Shown here piece after piece: positions 8,356 through 15,560 of a stretch of 18,423 nucleotides of DNA. Under the pieces are notes generated by a model, which searched no databases, was not told the origin of the DNA, and saw only the letters and a list, made by a program, of their open reading frames with translations. The DNA comes from Eshraghiella sp045542375 (GTDB lineage Bacteria; Bacillota; Clostridia; Lachnospirales; Lachnospiraceae), in the NCBI GenBank assembly GCA_045542375.1, contig JAZQKW010000180.1:1-18423 (forward strand). Reading direction: 5' to 3'. The position numbers and the translations under genes are program-made. Within the stretch, counting starts at the first letter, position 1, and each line of letters starts with the position of its first letter.

Positions 8356-8850
8356 TCACCTGCCTATTCCAAGTAATTCAAGTATTTCATTCTGTTTTTT
8401 CTCCATAATAGCTGCCTCATCTTCTTCCATATGGTCATATCCCATAAGATGCAGCATACTGTGAGCAATTAAAAAAGCATATTCTCTTAAAACCGAATGT
8501 CCATACGCTTCTGCCTGTTCTTCAACCTTATCAAGAGATATTACAATATCTCCAAGCATCAGTTCTCCGGTCTCCGGATTAAAATACTCATCTGCGCTTT
8601 CAAGGAAATCAAAATCTCCCGCTTCCTCGTAATCTACCATAGGGAAGGAAAGCACATCTGTGGGTCTGTCTATTTCTCGAAATTCTTTATTGATTTCATG
8701 GATACTCTCATTATCCGTAAGTGTAAGACTTATCTCTGCCTCATATGGACATTTCTCATAGTCAAGTGCTGCGTTAATTACTCTGTCAGCCACTTCCTTA
8801 TAATTAATTCCAAGCTCTTTATTGTATTCTTCTTCAAAAATTATTGTCAT
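8356..8850 (-). CDS. ybeY: Endoribonuclease YbeY (rRNA maturation, zinc-dependent)
   Basis: Single-strand endoribonuclease acting in 16S rRNA 3' maturation and ribosome quality control. The 164-residue protein shows LTDNESIHEINKEFREIDRPTDVLSFP at about 44-70, the LGDIVIS strand at 99-105, and the zinc motif HSMLHLMGYDH with ligands H130, H134 and H140. Length and layout are typical. Its ATG overlaps the phoH stop by 4 bp (ATGA), the classic coupling arrangement. In Bacillus the HD-hydrolase gene yqfF (pgpH) lies between phoH and ybeY; here the two are directly fused end to start, so pgpH has been lost from or never occupied this spot. Confidence 0.96.
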   Translation of the reverse strand: MTIIFEEEYNKELGINYKEVADRVINAALDYEKCPYEAEISLTLTDNESIHEINKEFREIDRPTDVLSFPMVDYEEAGDFDFLESADEYFNPETGELMLGDIVISLDKVEEQAEAYGHSVLREYAFLIAHSMLHLMGYDHMEEDEAAIMEKKQNEILELLGIGR

Positions 8851-9848
8851 GATTTCTTTTTCTTATCCTCTGTCTGCCTGTTACGGCTGTTCTGTCTGCT
8901 TTCATAATCATCATATGCCTTAACAATCTTCTGAACAAGCGGATGTCTTACAACATCCTGATTGGTAAGTCTGCATACAGCAATCTCTTCAACATTCTTT
9001 AATACCCTAAGTGCAACATCAAGGCCTGATGTAACATCCTTCGGTAAATCCTTCTGAGTCAAATCTCCGGTAATAATAACCTTAGAACCAAAACCGATTC
9101 TTGTCAAAAACATCTTCATCTGTGCCGGTGTTGTGTTCTGTGCCTCGTCAAGAATTATATATGCATTATCAAGAGTTCTTCCTCTCATATATGCCAAAGG
9201 TGCAACTTCTATAAGTCCCTTCTCTGAATTATGCATAAAACTCTCCGCTCCCATTATCTGATGAAGAGCATCATATAATGGTCTCAGATATGGGTCAACC
9301 TTGCTCTGTAAATCTCCCGGAAGGAAACCAAGCTTCTCACCAGCTTCAATCGCCGGTCTTGTAAGGATGATTCTGCTTACTTCATTATTCTTAAACGCCT
9401 GTATTGCCATCGCCATTGCAAGGTAGGTCTTACCTGTTCCTGCAGGTCCGATGCCAAATACAATCATCTTATCCCGAATCTCATCAATGTAATGCTTCTG
9501 TCCCAAGGTCTTAGGCTTAATAGGTTTGCCAAGTACGGTTCTTGCTATTACATCCTTATCAATTTCCGTTATGGCATCTGCATTCCCTTCCATTGATAGC
9601 GCAATGGCATAATCAACATTCTGTTCAGTGATGGAATTGCCCCTTCTTGACAGTTCAATCAATTTGTTAAATACGATTAAAGCCCTCTCTACCGCGCCTT
9701 CACCGCCTATTATCTTTAATTCACTGTCACGCATTACTATTGTAACCTTGAGAGTCTTCTCAATTTTCTTAACATAGCTGTCGCAACTCCCAAACACATT
9801 AGATATATGTTCAATAGGAATATCTATAATGCTCTCTCTAATGCTCAT
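8847..9848 (-). CDS. phoH: PhoH family ATPase
   Basis: PhoH-like P-loop ATPase of 333 residues, predicted to act on RNA, although the exact role is not settled. The N-terminal 110 residues contain a KH-like segment (MRDSELKIIGGEGAVERA at about 39-56). The ATPase core has Walker A GPAGTGKT at 134-141, Walker B IILDEAQN at about 231-238 and sensor-like KVIITGD near 256. The C-terminal tail is highly charged and ends in KKKKS. The ATG shares four bases with the TGA of yqfD. The linkage with ybeY and yqfD is the conserved Firmicute arrangement, which supports a shared ribosome/RNA role. Confidence 0.95.
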   Translation of the reverse strand: MSIRESIIDIPIEHISNVFGSCDSYVKKIEKTLKVTIVMRDSELKIIGGEGAVERALIVFNKLIELSRRGNSITEQNVDYAIALSMEGNADAITEIDKDVIARTVLGKPIKPKTLGQKHYIDEIRDKMIVFGIGPAGTGKTYLAMAMAIQAFKNNEVSRIILTRPAIEAGEKLGFLPGDLQSKVDPYLRPLYDALHQIMGAESFMHNSEKGLIEVAPLAYMRGRTLDNAYIILDEAQNTTPAQMKMFLTRIGFGSKVIITGDLTQKDLPKDVTSGLDVALRVLKNVEEIAVCRLTNQDVVRHPLVQKIVKAYDDYESRQNSRNRQTEDKKKKS

Positions 9849-11047
9849 CTATTCTCTGCTTCCTTCTGTATTTCAATCTCAGGTGTAACGGTAGTATATG
9901 CAGGTTGCAACATAATTATTGTACCTGTTGCCACTGCCGATTCACCATATACTTGTATATTAACACTTTTTTCTAATATTTGAATACTTTTTTCTTCTAA
10001 ATTTGATATATATTCATTAAATTCCTGCTCAGCACGACCTAAAAGCTCCTCGTCCGTGTATTCCAATGTGATATTTTCATATTCTCTATAAGTCTGATAA
10101 AAATAAGTTAGTGGCATTTTATTCATATCATACTGTATATTTTTATATATGGTTTCCGTGTCATACCGCTTAAATTCACATTTTTCGTTACCGAATTTTA
10201 TATAGTAGTCAAAAATCTTAACACCATTAATCTCCATAGTTCTTCCTGTGTAATTTCTTACCTCATATTTTCTGTTAACAACACTTTTGTAATTATGCTC
10301 AACTTTAATAAGTATATCCGCATCAGCGCACACATACCTGTACCCGAGGCTTTCTCCAAAAAAATTATTATAATCTATTCTTGAAGACACCAATATGCTT
10401 CCTGCCGTAACCAAATCTCCCTGCTTAACCATAGGTGTTCCTGCTCTTACTATAATATCAGCAATCTCACCATCCTCTGTCGCAACAATATCACAGGCAT
10501 CTTTTACCGTCTCTTCCTGTGCAATACTTCCATTTTCCCTGATATTAATTTTTAAACTGCTTCCATCAATATTGACTGATACCCAGCTTATGCATTCGAA
10601 TTTGTTTCTAAGCTTAAATTCCAGTCCTTCACAATCAATCGAGCCTGTTCTTTTTCCATAATCCGCACCTTCGCTTCTGATAAAATCATATATTTCCTCC
10701 TCGGAATAATATGTATTTCCTTCTATTTTGATTCTGTATACCCTTCCGGTCAGGATAATGTTAAACAGTATAAACAACATGACTCCTGCAACAAAAAAAT
10801 ATCTGTGTCTGTTACGAAAGGCAAAAAATCTTATTCCGTATTTCTTAACTATTGTAGTATGTACCCTGGTAATTCTGACAGCATTTTTTATCTTTTTATA
10901 ATCAGTAACGCTTAGTTTAATATATGTTCCATCATCCTGTACCCTGACAGAATACAGTTTTATTCCTTCATTTATAAGTATATTTAAAAATCTTTCTGTA
11001 TTAATGCCGTTAACCAGCAGTTTTACATGTGATACTGTAATTTTCAA
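9845..11047 (-). CDS. yqfD: Sporulation protein YqfD
   Basis: YqfD-family protein of 400 residues, part of the sporulation-associated yqfC-yqfD pair; in Bacillus subtilis it is expressed in the mother cell. The sequence shows an N-terminal cytoplasmic domain of about 80 residues, one membrane segment at about 83-100 (YFFVAGVMLFILFNIILTG), a small YRIKIEGNTYYSEEEIYDF segment right after it, and a long extracytoplasmic region ending in a mixed charged helix. The start codon is TTG at 11047-11045, sharing TTGA with the stop of yqfC; GGGGTG lies five bases upstream. No ATG is as well placed, and residues from KITVSHVKLLVNG onward fit the family N-terminus. Confidence 0.9.
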   Translation of the reverse strand: MKITVSHVKLLVNGINTERFLNILINEGIKLYSVRVQDDGTYIKLSVTDYKKIKNAVRITRVHTTIVKKYGIRFFAFRNRHRYFFVAGVMLFILFNIILTGRVYRIKIEGNTYYSEEEIYDFIRSEGADYGKRTGSIDCEGLEFKLRNKFECISWVSVNIDGSSLKINIRENGSIAQEETVKDACDIVATEDGEIADIIVRAGTPMVKQGDLVTAGSILVSSRIDYNNFFGESLGYRYVCADADILIKVEHNYKSVVNRKYEVRNYTGRTMEINGVKIFDYYIKFGNEKCEFKRYDTETIYKNIQYDMNKMPLTYFYQTYREYENITLEYTDEELLGRAEQEFNEYISNLEEKSIQILEKSVNIQVYGESAVATGTIIMLQPAYTTVTPEIEIQKEAENR

Positions 11048-11268
11048 GATAACACCCCGGTGATTTTAATATTTTCTATCTGTCCGCATATTTTGATGTC
11101 CTCTCTGTTCATGTACTCCACATACAATTCATATCCTGAAATCTCAATTATTTCCTTTATCGCCCTAATGCGTATGATTTCCGTTCCAAGATCCAGTATT
11201 TTCTCAAAATTTTCCACATATACTTCATAATTCCCGTGAACCGTAATAATTGCAAAATTTTCTCTCAT
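11044..11268 (-). CDS. yqfC: YqfC/YabP-family sporulation protein, N-terminally short
   Basis: Small YabP/YqfC-family protein of 74 residues. The segment VHGNYEVYVENFEKILDLG followed by IIRIRAIKEIIEISGYELYVEYMNREDIKICGQI matches the family's beta-rich core, and the position directly before yqfD is conserved. Relatives are usually about 90 residues and carry an extra N-terminal stretch with a leucine-proline motif before the first strand; here an in-frame TAA lies only five codons before the ATG (11283-11281), so that stretch is absent. No Shine-Dalgarno is visible before the ATG (the upstream bases are AAAAAAGCCATTTT), which is unusual in this window. The rpsU terminator ends only about 26 bp upstream. 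Confidence 0.8.
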   Translation of the reverse strand: MRENFAIITVHGNYEVYVENFEKILDLGTEIIRIRAIKEIIEISGYELYVEYMNREDIKICGQIENIKITGVLS

Positions 11269-11284
11269 AAAATGGCTTTTTTAT

Positions 11285-11293
11285 ATTTTTATG
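11285..11293 (-). promoter_or_regulatory. Possible sporulation-type -10 element for yqfC
   Basis: Reading the minus strand, CATAAAAAT lies directly after the T-tract of the rpsU terminator and resembles the -10 of sigma-E promoters (consensus CATACAnT). A poor -35 match (TGTATTG, inside the terminator loop) lies about 15 bases upstream. In Bacillus yqfCD belong to the sigma-E regulon, which is the reason for considering this. If used, the transcript would begin roughly ten bases before the yqfC ATG. The element is AT-rich and short, so chance is a real alternative. Confidence 0.2.
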
Positions 11294-11294
11294 C

Positions 11295-11325
11295 AAAAAA
11301 AAGGAACACAATACATGTGTTCCTT
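11295..11325 (-). terminator. Intrinsic terminator of rpsU
   Basis: Perfect 10-bp stem (AAGGAACACA at 11301-11310 pairing with TGTGTTCCTT at 11316-11325) with a 5-base loop. On the minus strand it is followed by eight consecutive T. It begins about 12 bases after the rpsU stop and separates rpsU from the yqfC operon. There is no T-tract on the plus-strand side, so it works in one direction only. Confidence 0.93.
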
Positions 11326-11336
11326 CAAATAGTAAA

Positions 11337-11513
11337 TTAATTATATTTACGTTTTCTTGCAGCCTCTGATTTCTTCTTGCGTCTTACGCTTGGCTTCTCA
11401 TAATGTTCTCTCTTACGAATTTCCTGCTGGATACCTGCCTTAGCACAGTTTCTCTTGAATCTGCGTAATGCGCTATCCAATGATTCGTTCTCTTTAACGA
11501 TTACATTTGACAT
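11337..11513 (-). CDS. rpsU: 30S ribosomal protein S21
   Basis: Small basic protein of the 30S subunit platform near the 16S rRNA 3' end, important in initiation. The 58-residue product MSNVIVKENESLDSALRRFK... ends in the lysine/arginine-rich tail RRKKKSEAARKRKYN, matching S21 over its full usual length. The frame is open upstream to 11603, but the start is ATG 11513-11511: the sequence from MSNVIV fits the family N-terminus and a GGAGGGAGGT run lies just ahead. The gene has its own promoter, a leader of about 90 nt with strong pairing potential, and its own terminator, so it is a monocistronic unit between the ABC operon and the yqf operon. Confidence 0.97.
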   Translation of the reverse strand: MSNVIVKENESLDSALRRFKRNCAKAGIQQEIRKREHYEKPSVRRKKKSEAARKRKYN

Positions 11514-11532
11514 TTTACACCTGACCTCCCTC

Positions 11533-11605
11533 CAGTTGCAGATTGTGCAAAACAACTGTTTGGGTATTGTATTCGCAGACATAATACTGCCTGCCTTTTG
11601 CACAA
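11533..11605 (-). promoter_or_regulatory. Structured 5' leader of rpsU (possible pseudoknot or switch)
   Basis: In the RNA (minus strand) the first 10 nt, UUGUGCAAAA (11605-11596), are perfectly complementary to UUUUGCACAA (11552-11543). The second element is itself most of the 14-nt loop of another perfect hairpin, CAGUUG (11558-11553) with CAACUG (11538-11533), which ends directly before the GGAGG ribosome binding region. The two helices either form an H-type pseudoknot or exclude each other. A third small helix, GUAUU with AAUAC, can form in the intervening segment. The predicted transcription start (about 11604) coincides with the first paired bases. I do not recognise it as a described ribosomal-protein leader. 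Pairing is seen; a regulatory role, such as feedback by S21, is inferred. Confidence 0.5.
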
Positions 11606-11610
11606 ACTTG

Positions 11611-11638
11611 ATTATACCATATTATCTCAATTCGTCAA
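11611..11638 (-). promoter_or_regulatory. rpsU promoter (housekeeping sigma type, extended -10)
   Basis: Minus strand: -35 TTGACG at 11638-11633, 16-bp spacer, -10 TATAAT at 11616-11611 preceded by TGG, giving an extended TGnTATAAT. The expected start is near 11604, leaving a leader of about 90 nt before the rpsU ATG. It is the best promoter match in the window, fitting a highly expressed ribosomal protein gene. Confidence 0.88.
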
Positions 11639-11669
11639 CAAAAAATTTAAAATATTATAAAAAAATATG

Positions 11670-13580
11670 TTATTCAAGTTCAAAAGCACCCGTATACAGC
11701 TGATAATATGTGCCTTTTGCCTTAACAAGCTCATCGTGAGTTCCACTTTCTATAATCTCTCCATGGTCAAGTACCATTATTACATCCGAGTTCTTAACCG
11801 TAGAAAGTCTGTGGGCAATTACAAATACGGTTCTGCCCTCCATCAGTTTATCCATACCCTTCTGAACAATCTGCTCTGTTCTGGTATCAATTGACGAGGT
11901 TGCTTCATCAAGAATCATTACCGGCGGATTGCAGATTGCCGCTCTGGCAATGGCAATAAGCTGTCTCTGACCCTGACTCAGATTTTCACCATTATTGGTT
12001 ATCATCGTATCATAGCCCTTAGGAAGTCTTGAAATAAAGTCATCTGCTCCTGCAAGAACTGCAGCTGCCTTAACCTCTTCGTCAGTGGCTTCTGTTTTAC
12101 CATAACAGATATTTTCCCTTACTGTTCCCGTAAAAAGGTTAGTCTCCTGTAAAACAAGACCTAAAGAACGTCTAAGGTCATTTTTCTTTATTTTGTTAAT
12201 ATTAATGCCATCATATCGTATTTTTCCGTCTTCAATATCATAAAAACGGTTAAACAGATTGGTTATAGTTGTTTTTCCGGCACCGGTTGCACCTACAAAT
12301 GCCACTTTCTGTCCCGGTTTGGCATCAACTGTAATATTCTTTAACACCTGTTTACCTTCAACATAGGAAAAATCCACCTCTGTCATACAGATTTCGCCTT
12401 TTAATCTGGTATAGGTTACATTACCTTCTGCCTTATGAGGATGCTTCCATGCCCATTTTCCGGTTCTCTTGTCTGTCTCAGTTATATTGCCGTCTTCATC
12501 CACTTCTACATTTACAAGAGTAACATATCCGTCATCAGTTTCCTGCTCTGCGTCAATAAGATTGTAAATTCTTTCAGCACCGGCTCCTGCCATTGCAATA
12601 GCATTAATCTGCTGTGAAAGCTGATTGACATTTCCAGTAAACTGCTTAGTCATATTAAGGAAAGGAATTACAATATCAATAGAAAGTACTCCTGCACCCA
12701 TAATAAGGTTGGAAATTGAAATATTCGGTACTTTGGCAAGCAAAAGTGCACCGCCTACCACTGCAATTACAACGTAGAGTATATTACCGATATTCTGAAT
12801 AACAGGTCCCAAAATATTGGCATAGGTGTTAGCCTTAAAGCTGTCCTTATACAGATTTTCATTAATTGCACTAAATTCCTTGCCGCAATCCTCTTCTCTG
12901 TTAAATACTTTCACAACCTTCTGGCCGTTCATCATTTCCTGAATATAGCCCTCTGCCTTACCAAGAGAAATCTGCTGTCGCATAAAATATTTTGCCGAGC
13001 CGCCTCCGAACTTGCCGGATACCATAAGCATAACAAATACGCCAAAAACAACTACTATAGTAAGCCATATGCTGTAATAAAGCATAATTCCCAGAACAGA
13101 TACAATAATTACTCCTGCCCTTATAAATGTAGGCACTGCCTGCGATACAAGCTGTCTTAATGCATCAATGTCGTTAGTATAACGGCTCATAATGTCACCA
13201 TGCTTATTGGTGTCAAAATAAGATATTGGCAGATTCTGCATTTTTTCAAACATTCTGCATCTCATCTTATCAAGATATCCCTGGGTAATTACCGCCATAA
13301 GCTGGGTATATACAATAATTGCAATCAGTGAAATTACATACATCACCACAAGCACTATAATTTTAGGGATAATAACCTTGGATGCCGCACTCCAGTCTCC
13401 CGATTCAACAAATTTACCTATATCAGATAATACCTGTTGCTGAAAAACAGCAGGTATGGCAGCTGTTACCGCCGATATAAATATGCACACTATTACTATG
13501 CCAAGAAGCTTCGGATATTCTTTAAAGAGACTTTTTAATATTCTTTTAAGAGAGGAAAGCTTTTTAGTATTATTCTTCAT
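11670..13580 (-). CDS. ABC exporter half-transporter, catalytic-site subunit
   Basis: Fused membrane (type I exporter) and ATPase subunit, 636 residues, second gene of a two-gene operon. About six membrane segments lie in residues 20-320. An insertion rich in charge (about 345-395, DDGYVTLVNVEVDEDGNI and on to KWAWKHPHKAEG) precedes the ATPase domain. ATPase motifs: Walker A GATGAGKT 430-437, Q-loop around VLQE 477-479, signature LSQGQ 534-538 (second glycine position replaced by Q), Walker B VMILDE 554-559 with catalytic E559, switch H590. The odd signature would face the degenerate site of the partner subunit, as in TM287/288 and BmrC/BmrD heterodimers. The gene overlaps its partner by 11 bp and has AGGAGG eight bases upstream. 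Substrate unknown; such pairs often export drugs, peptides or lipids. Confidence 0.93.
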   Translation of the reverse strand: MKNNTKKLSSLKRILKSLFKEYPKLLGIVIVCIFISAVTAAIPAVFQQQVLSDIGKFVESGDWSAASKVIIPKIIVLVVMYVISLIAIIVYTQLMAVITQGYLDKMRCRMFEKMQNLPISYFDTNKHGDIMSRYTNDIDALRQLVSQAVPTFIRAGVIIVSVLGIMLYYSIWLTIVVVFGVFVMLMVSGKFGGGSAKYFMRQQISLGKAEGYIQEMMNGQKVVKVFNREEDCGKEFSAINENLYKDSFKANTYANILGPVIQNIGNILYVVIAVVGGALLLAKVPNISISNLIMGAGVLSIDIVIPFLNMTKQFTGNVNQLSQQINAIAMAGAGAERIYNLIDAEQETDDGYVTLVNVEVDEDGNITETDKRTGKWAWKHPHKAEGNVTYTRLKGEICMTEVDFSYVEGKQVLKNITVDAKPGQKVAFVGATGAGKTTITNLFNRFYDIEDGKIRYDGININKIKKNDLRRSLGLVLQETNLFTGTVRENICYGKTEATDEEVKAAAVLAGADDFISRLPKGYDTMITNNGENLSQGQRQLIAIARAAICNPPVMILDEATSSIDTRTEQIVQKGMDKLMEGRTVFVIAHRLSTVKNSDVIMVLDHGEIIESGTHDELVKAKGTYYQLYTGAFELE

Positions 13581-15312
13581 CGTCTTTTCCTCCTATCTGC
13601 TCTTCATATATTTCATTGTATATTACAGATTTTTCCATCAATTCTTCGTGAGTTCCGTATGCGGATACTTTTCCGTTATCCATTACTATAATCATATCTG
13701 CATCCTGAACAGAGGATATTCTCTGAGCGATTATGATTTTGGTAGTTTCCGGAATATATTCCTTAAAGGCCTTTCTTATAAGGGCATCTGTCTTGGTATC
13801 AACTGCACTGGTAGAATCATCAAGTATCAGAACCTTAGGTTTCTTAAGCAATGCTCTTGCTATACATAACCTCTGCTTCTGTCCACCGGAAACATTACTT
13901 CCCCCCTGCTCGATATATGTATCATAGCCCTTTGGAAATGCACTGACAAACTCATCCGCCTGTGCAAGCCTACATACTTCTATTATTTCTTCATCTGTAG
14001 CATTCTTATTTCCCCACAAAAGATTTTCTCTTATAGTGCCGGAAAAAAGCTGATTTTTCTGTAATACCATTGCAACTCCGTCTCGAAGAGTTTCCAAATC
14101 ATATTCTTTTACATTGTTTCCGCCAACTAACACTTCACCCTCTGTAACATCATAAAGTCTTGGTATAAGCTGTACAAAGGTTGACTTACTTGAGCCCGTA
14201 CCGCCAATAATTCCTACAGTCATGCCGGATTTAATCTTAATATTAACTCCCTCAAGTGCATACTTTTCAGACTCTGCTGAATATTTAAAACTTACGTTTC
14301 TAAATTCTACTGAGCCATTCTGTAATTCATATACCGGATTATCTCCGTTAACAATCAGTGATTCTTCATCAAGCACTTCGCATATTCTCTTCATTGATTC
14401 CAACGACATTGAAATCATTACGTATATTACAGACAGCATCATAAGTGACATAAGTATCTGCATTCCATATGTAAGAATTGCTGAGATGTGTCCCACATCC
14501 AAATCAAGTCCATAGCTTGAAATAACCATGTATGAACCAAAAGACAGTGCAAATACCATAATAATATACAGGCATACCTGCATTATCGGCTGGTTGAATG
14601 CAACAATTTTCTCTGCTTTGGTAAAATCAACACATATATCTCCTGCTGCTTTTTTAAATTTAGCCTTCTCGTACTCTTCCTTCGCAAAGCCTTTTACTAC
14701 GCGCATTCCCCTGACATTTTCTTCAATAGACTCATTTAACTTATCATATTTCTTGAATACTCTTCTAAATGCAGGCATTGCTTTATTGCTTACCCACAAA
14801 AGTCCTACAATAATTATAGGTATAGCTATTACAAATACAGATGCCAGCTTTCCACCCATAATATATGACATAATTACAGAAAATATAAACATAAACGGTG
14901 CTCTTATCGCCGTTCTGATACACATCATAAATGACATCTGTACATTCGCAACATCTGTTGTCATACGTGTTACAAGGGATGATGATGCAAAACGATCCAC
15001 ATTTTCAAATGAGAAGCTCTGTATTTTTGCAAATAAATCGTTTCTTAAATTCATTGCAAATCCGGAAGATGCCTTGGCACTGGTATATCCTGCACTTCCA
15101 CCGAATGACAATGACAAAAGCGCCATAAACACAAGTATCGCACCTGTTACAAGCAATTCTTGTGTCTCCATTCCTTCTTTAATTCCATTCATCAGATTAG
15201 CTGTTATAAAGGGAATCAGACATTCTATTATCGCCTCGCCTACCATAAGAAAGAAGGTGAGTATTGTTAAGCCTTTAAATTCCCTAACGGATTTGAGTAA
15301 TTTTTTTACCAT
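13570..15312 (-). CDS. ABC exporter half-transporter, degenerate-site subunit
   Basis: First gene of the exporter operon, 580 residues, membrane domain then ATPase. I choose ATG 15312-15310 rather than the in-frame ATG at 15333: AAGGAG lies seven bases before 15312, while the longer version would read through that ribosome binding site. In this numbering Walker A is GGTGSSKS 370-377, with Ser in place of the glycine before the lysine; the signature VSGGQ 474-478 is canonical; Walker B VLILDD 494-499 has Asp in place of the catalytic Glu; the switch histidine is Gln (Q530, IIIAQRIS). These changes are the known pattern of the low-activity site in asymmetric heterodimeric exporters. The stop lies inside the start of the partner gene, so the subunits are coupled. 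No regulator gene is adjacent. Confidence 0.93.
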   Translation of the reverse strand: MVKKLLKSVREFKGLTILTFFLMVGEAIIECLIPFITANLMNGIKEGMETQELLVTGAILVFMALLSLSFGGSAGYTSAKASSGFAMNLRNDLFAKIQSFSFENVDRFASSSLVTRMTTDVANVQMSFMMCIRTAIRAPFMFIFSVIMSYIMGGKLASVFVIAIPIIIVGLLWVSNKAMPAFRRVFKKYDKLNESIEENVRGMRVVKGFAKEEYEKAKFKKAAGDICVDFTKAEKIVAFNQPIMQVCLYIIMVFALSFGSYMVISSYGLDLDVGHISAILTYGMQILMSLMMLSVIYVMISMSLESMKRICEVLDEESLIVNGDNPVYELQNGSVEFRNVSFKYSAESEKYALEGVNIKIKSGMTVGIIGGTGSSKSTFVQLIPRLYDVTEGEVLVGGNNVKEYDLETLRDGVAMVLQKNQLFSGTIRENLLWGNKNATDEEIIEVCRLAQADEFVSAFPKGYDTYIEQGGSNVSGGQKQRLCIARALLKKPKVLILDDSTSAVDTKTDALIRKAFKEYIPETTKIIIAQRISSVQDADMIIVMDNGKVSAYGTHEELMEKSVIYNEIYEEQIGGKDDEE

Positions 15313-15382
15313 ATTTTCACTCCTTTTTGACATATGACTATTTTAGTAGTCTATTCTGAAAAAATCAACAGAAAATTATCAC

Positions 15383-15388
15383 ATTATA
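15383..15388 (-). promoter_or_regulatory. Candidate -10 for the ABC exporter operon
   Basis: TATAAT on the minus strand about 70 bp ahead of the exporter start at 15312. No convincing -35 lies 16-18 bp upstream. An alternative is TTGCCA with TATAAA about 19 bp downstream, a long spacer. Between this box and the gene sits a small inverted repeat, GACTA and TAGTC (15336-15340 and 15347-15351). A promoter somewhere here is expected, but the exact one is uncertain. Confidence 0.35.
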
Positions 15389-15428
15389 ACTGCCCCTTTT
15401 ATAACATTATCTCCCCCTCATTTGGCAA

Positions 15429-15442
15429 GTTTTGGTCAAAAC
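15429..15442. promoter_or_regulatory. 14-bp near-palindrome in the divergent intergenic region
   Basis: GTTTTGGTCAAAAC has 6-bp perfect arms around a 2-bp centre. It lies in the roughly 290 bp between the divergently transcribed exporter operon and the nuclease-like gene. A second inverted pair, TTTTGGT (15430-15436) and ACCAAAA (15459-15465), overlaps it. The size and position fit a dimeric repressor operator; no regulator for it is seen in the window. Confidence 0.35.
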
Positions 15443-15531
15443 CACGTTTTTTATCCAAACCAAAAAATATACATCACCACTATTATTTTTTCCAATTTTT
15501 GTTAAAAAACTGTGATTTTTTCCAAAATATA

Positions 15532-15560
15532 TTGACATTACAACTCACGATAATTAGTAT
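15532..15560 (+). promoter_or_regulatory. Candidate promoter of the nuclease-like gene
   Basis: Perfect -35 TTGACA at 15532-15537, 17-bp spacer, weak -10 TAGTAT at 15555-15560, 44 bp ahead of the ATG at 15604. The -35 and spacing are good; the -10 matches consensus at only four of six positions. Confidence 0.5.

Noticed and set aside
11514..11603. 30-residue N-terminal extension of S21
   Set aside because: The extension covers the structured leader and the ribosome binding site; the family N-terminus starts at MSNVIV, ATG 11513.
11604..11669. Terminator of the ABC exporter operon
   Set aside because: The AT-only stretch has no G-C-containing stem; exporter transcripts may run into rpsU or end by another mechanism.
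15313..15333. 7-residue N-terminal extension of the first ABC subunit
   Set aside because: The extension would translate the AAGGAG ribosome binding site of ATG 15312 and has no good site of its own.
14528..15337. 269-codon open frame on the plus strand opposite the ABC exporter subunit
   Set aside because: It is the antisense shadow of a clearly conserved coding frame; it shows no domain pattern and no ribosome binding site, and its composition follows the real gene.
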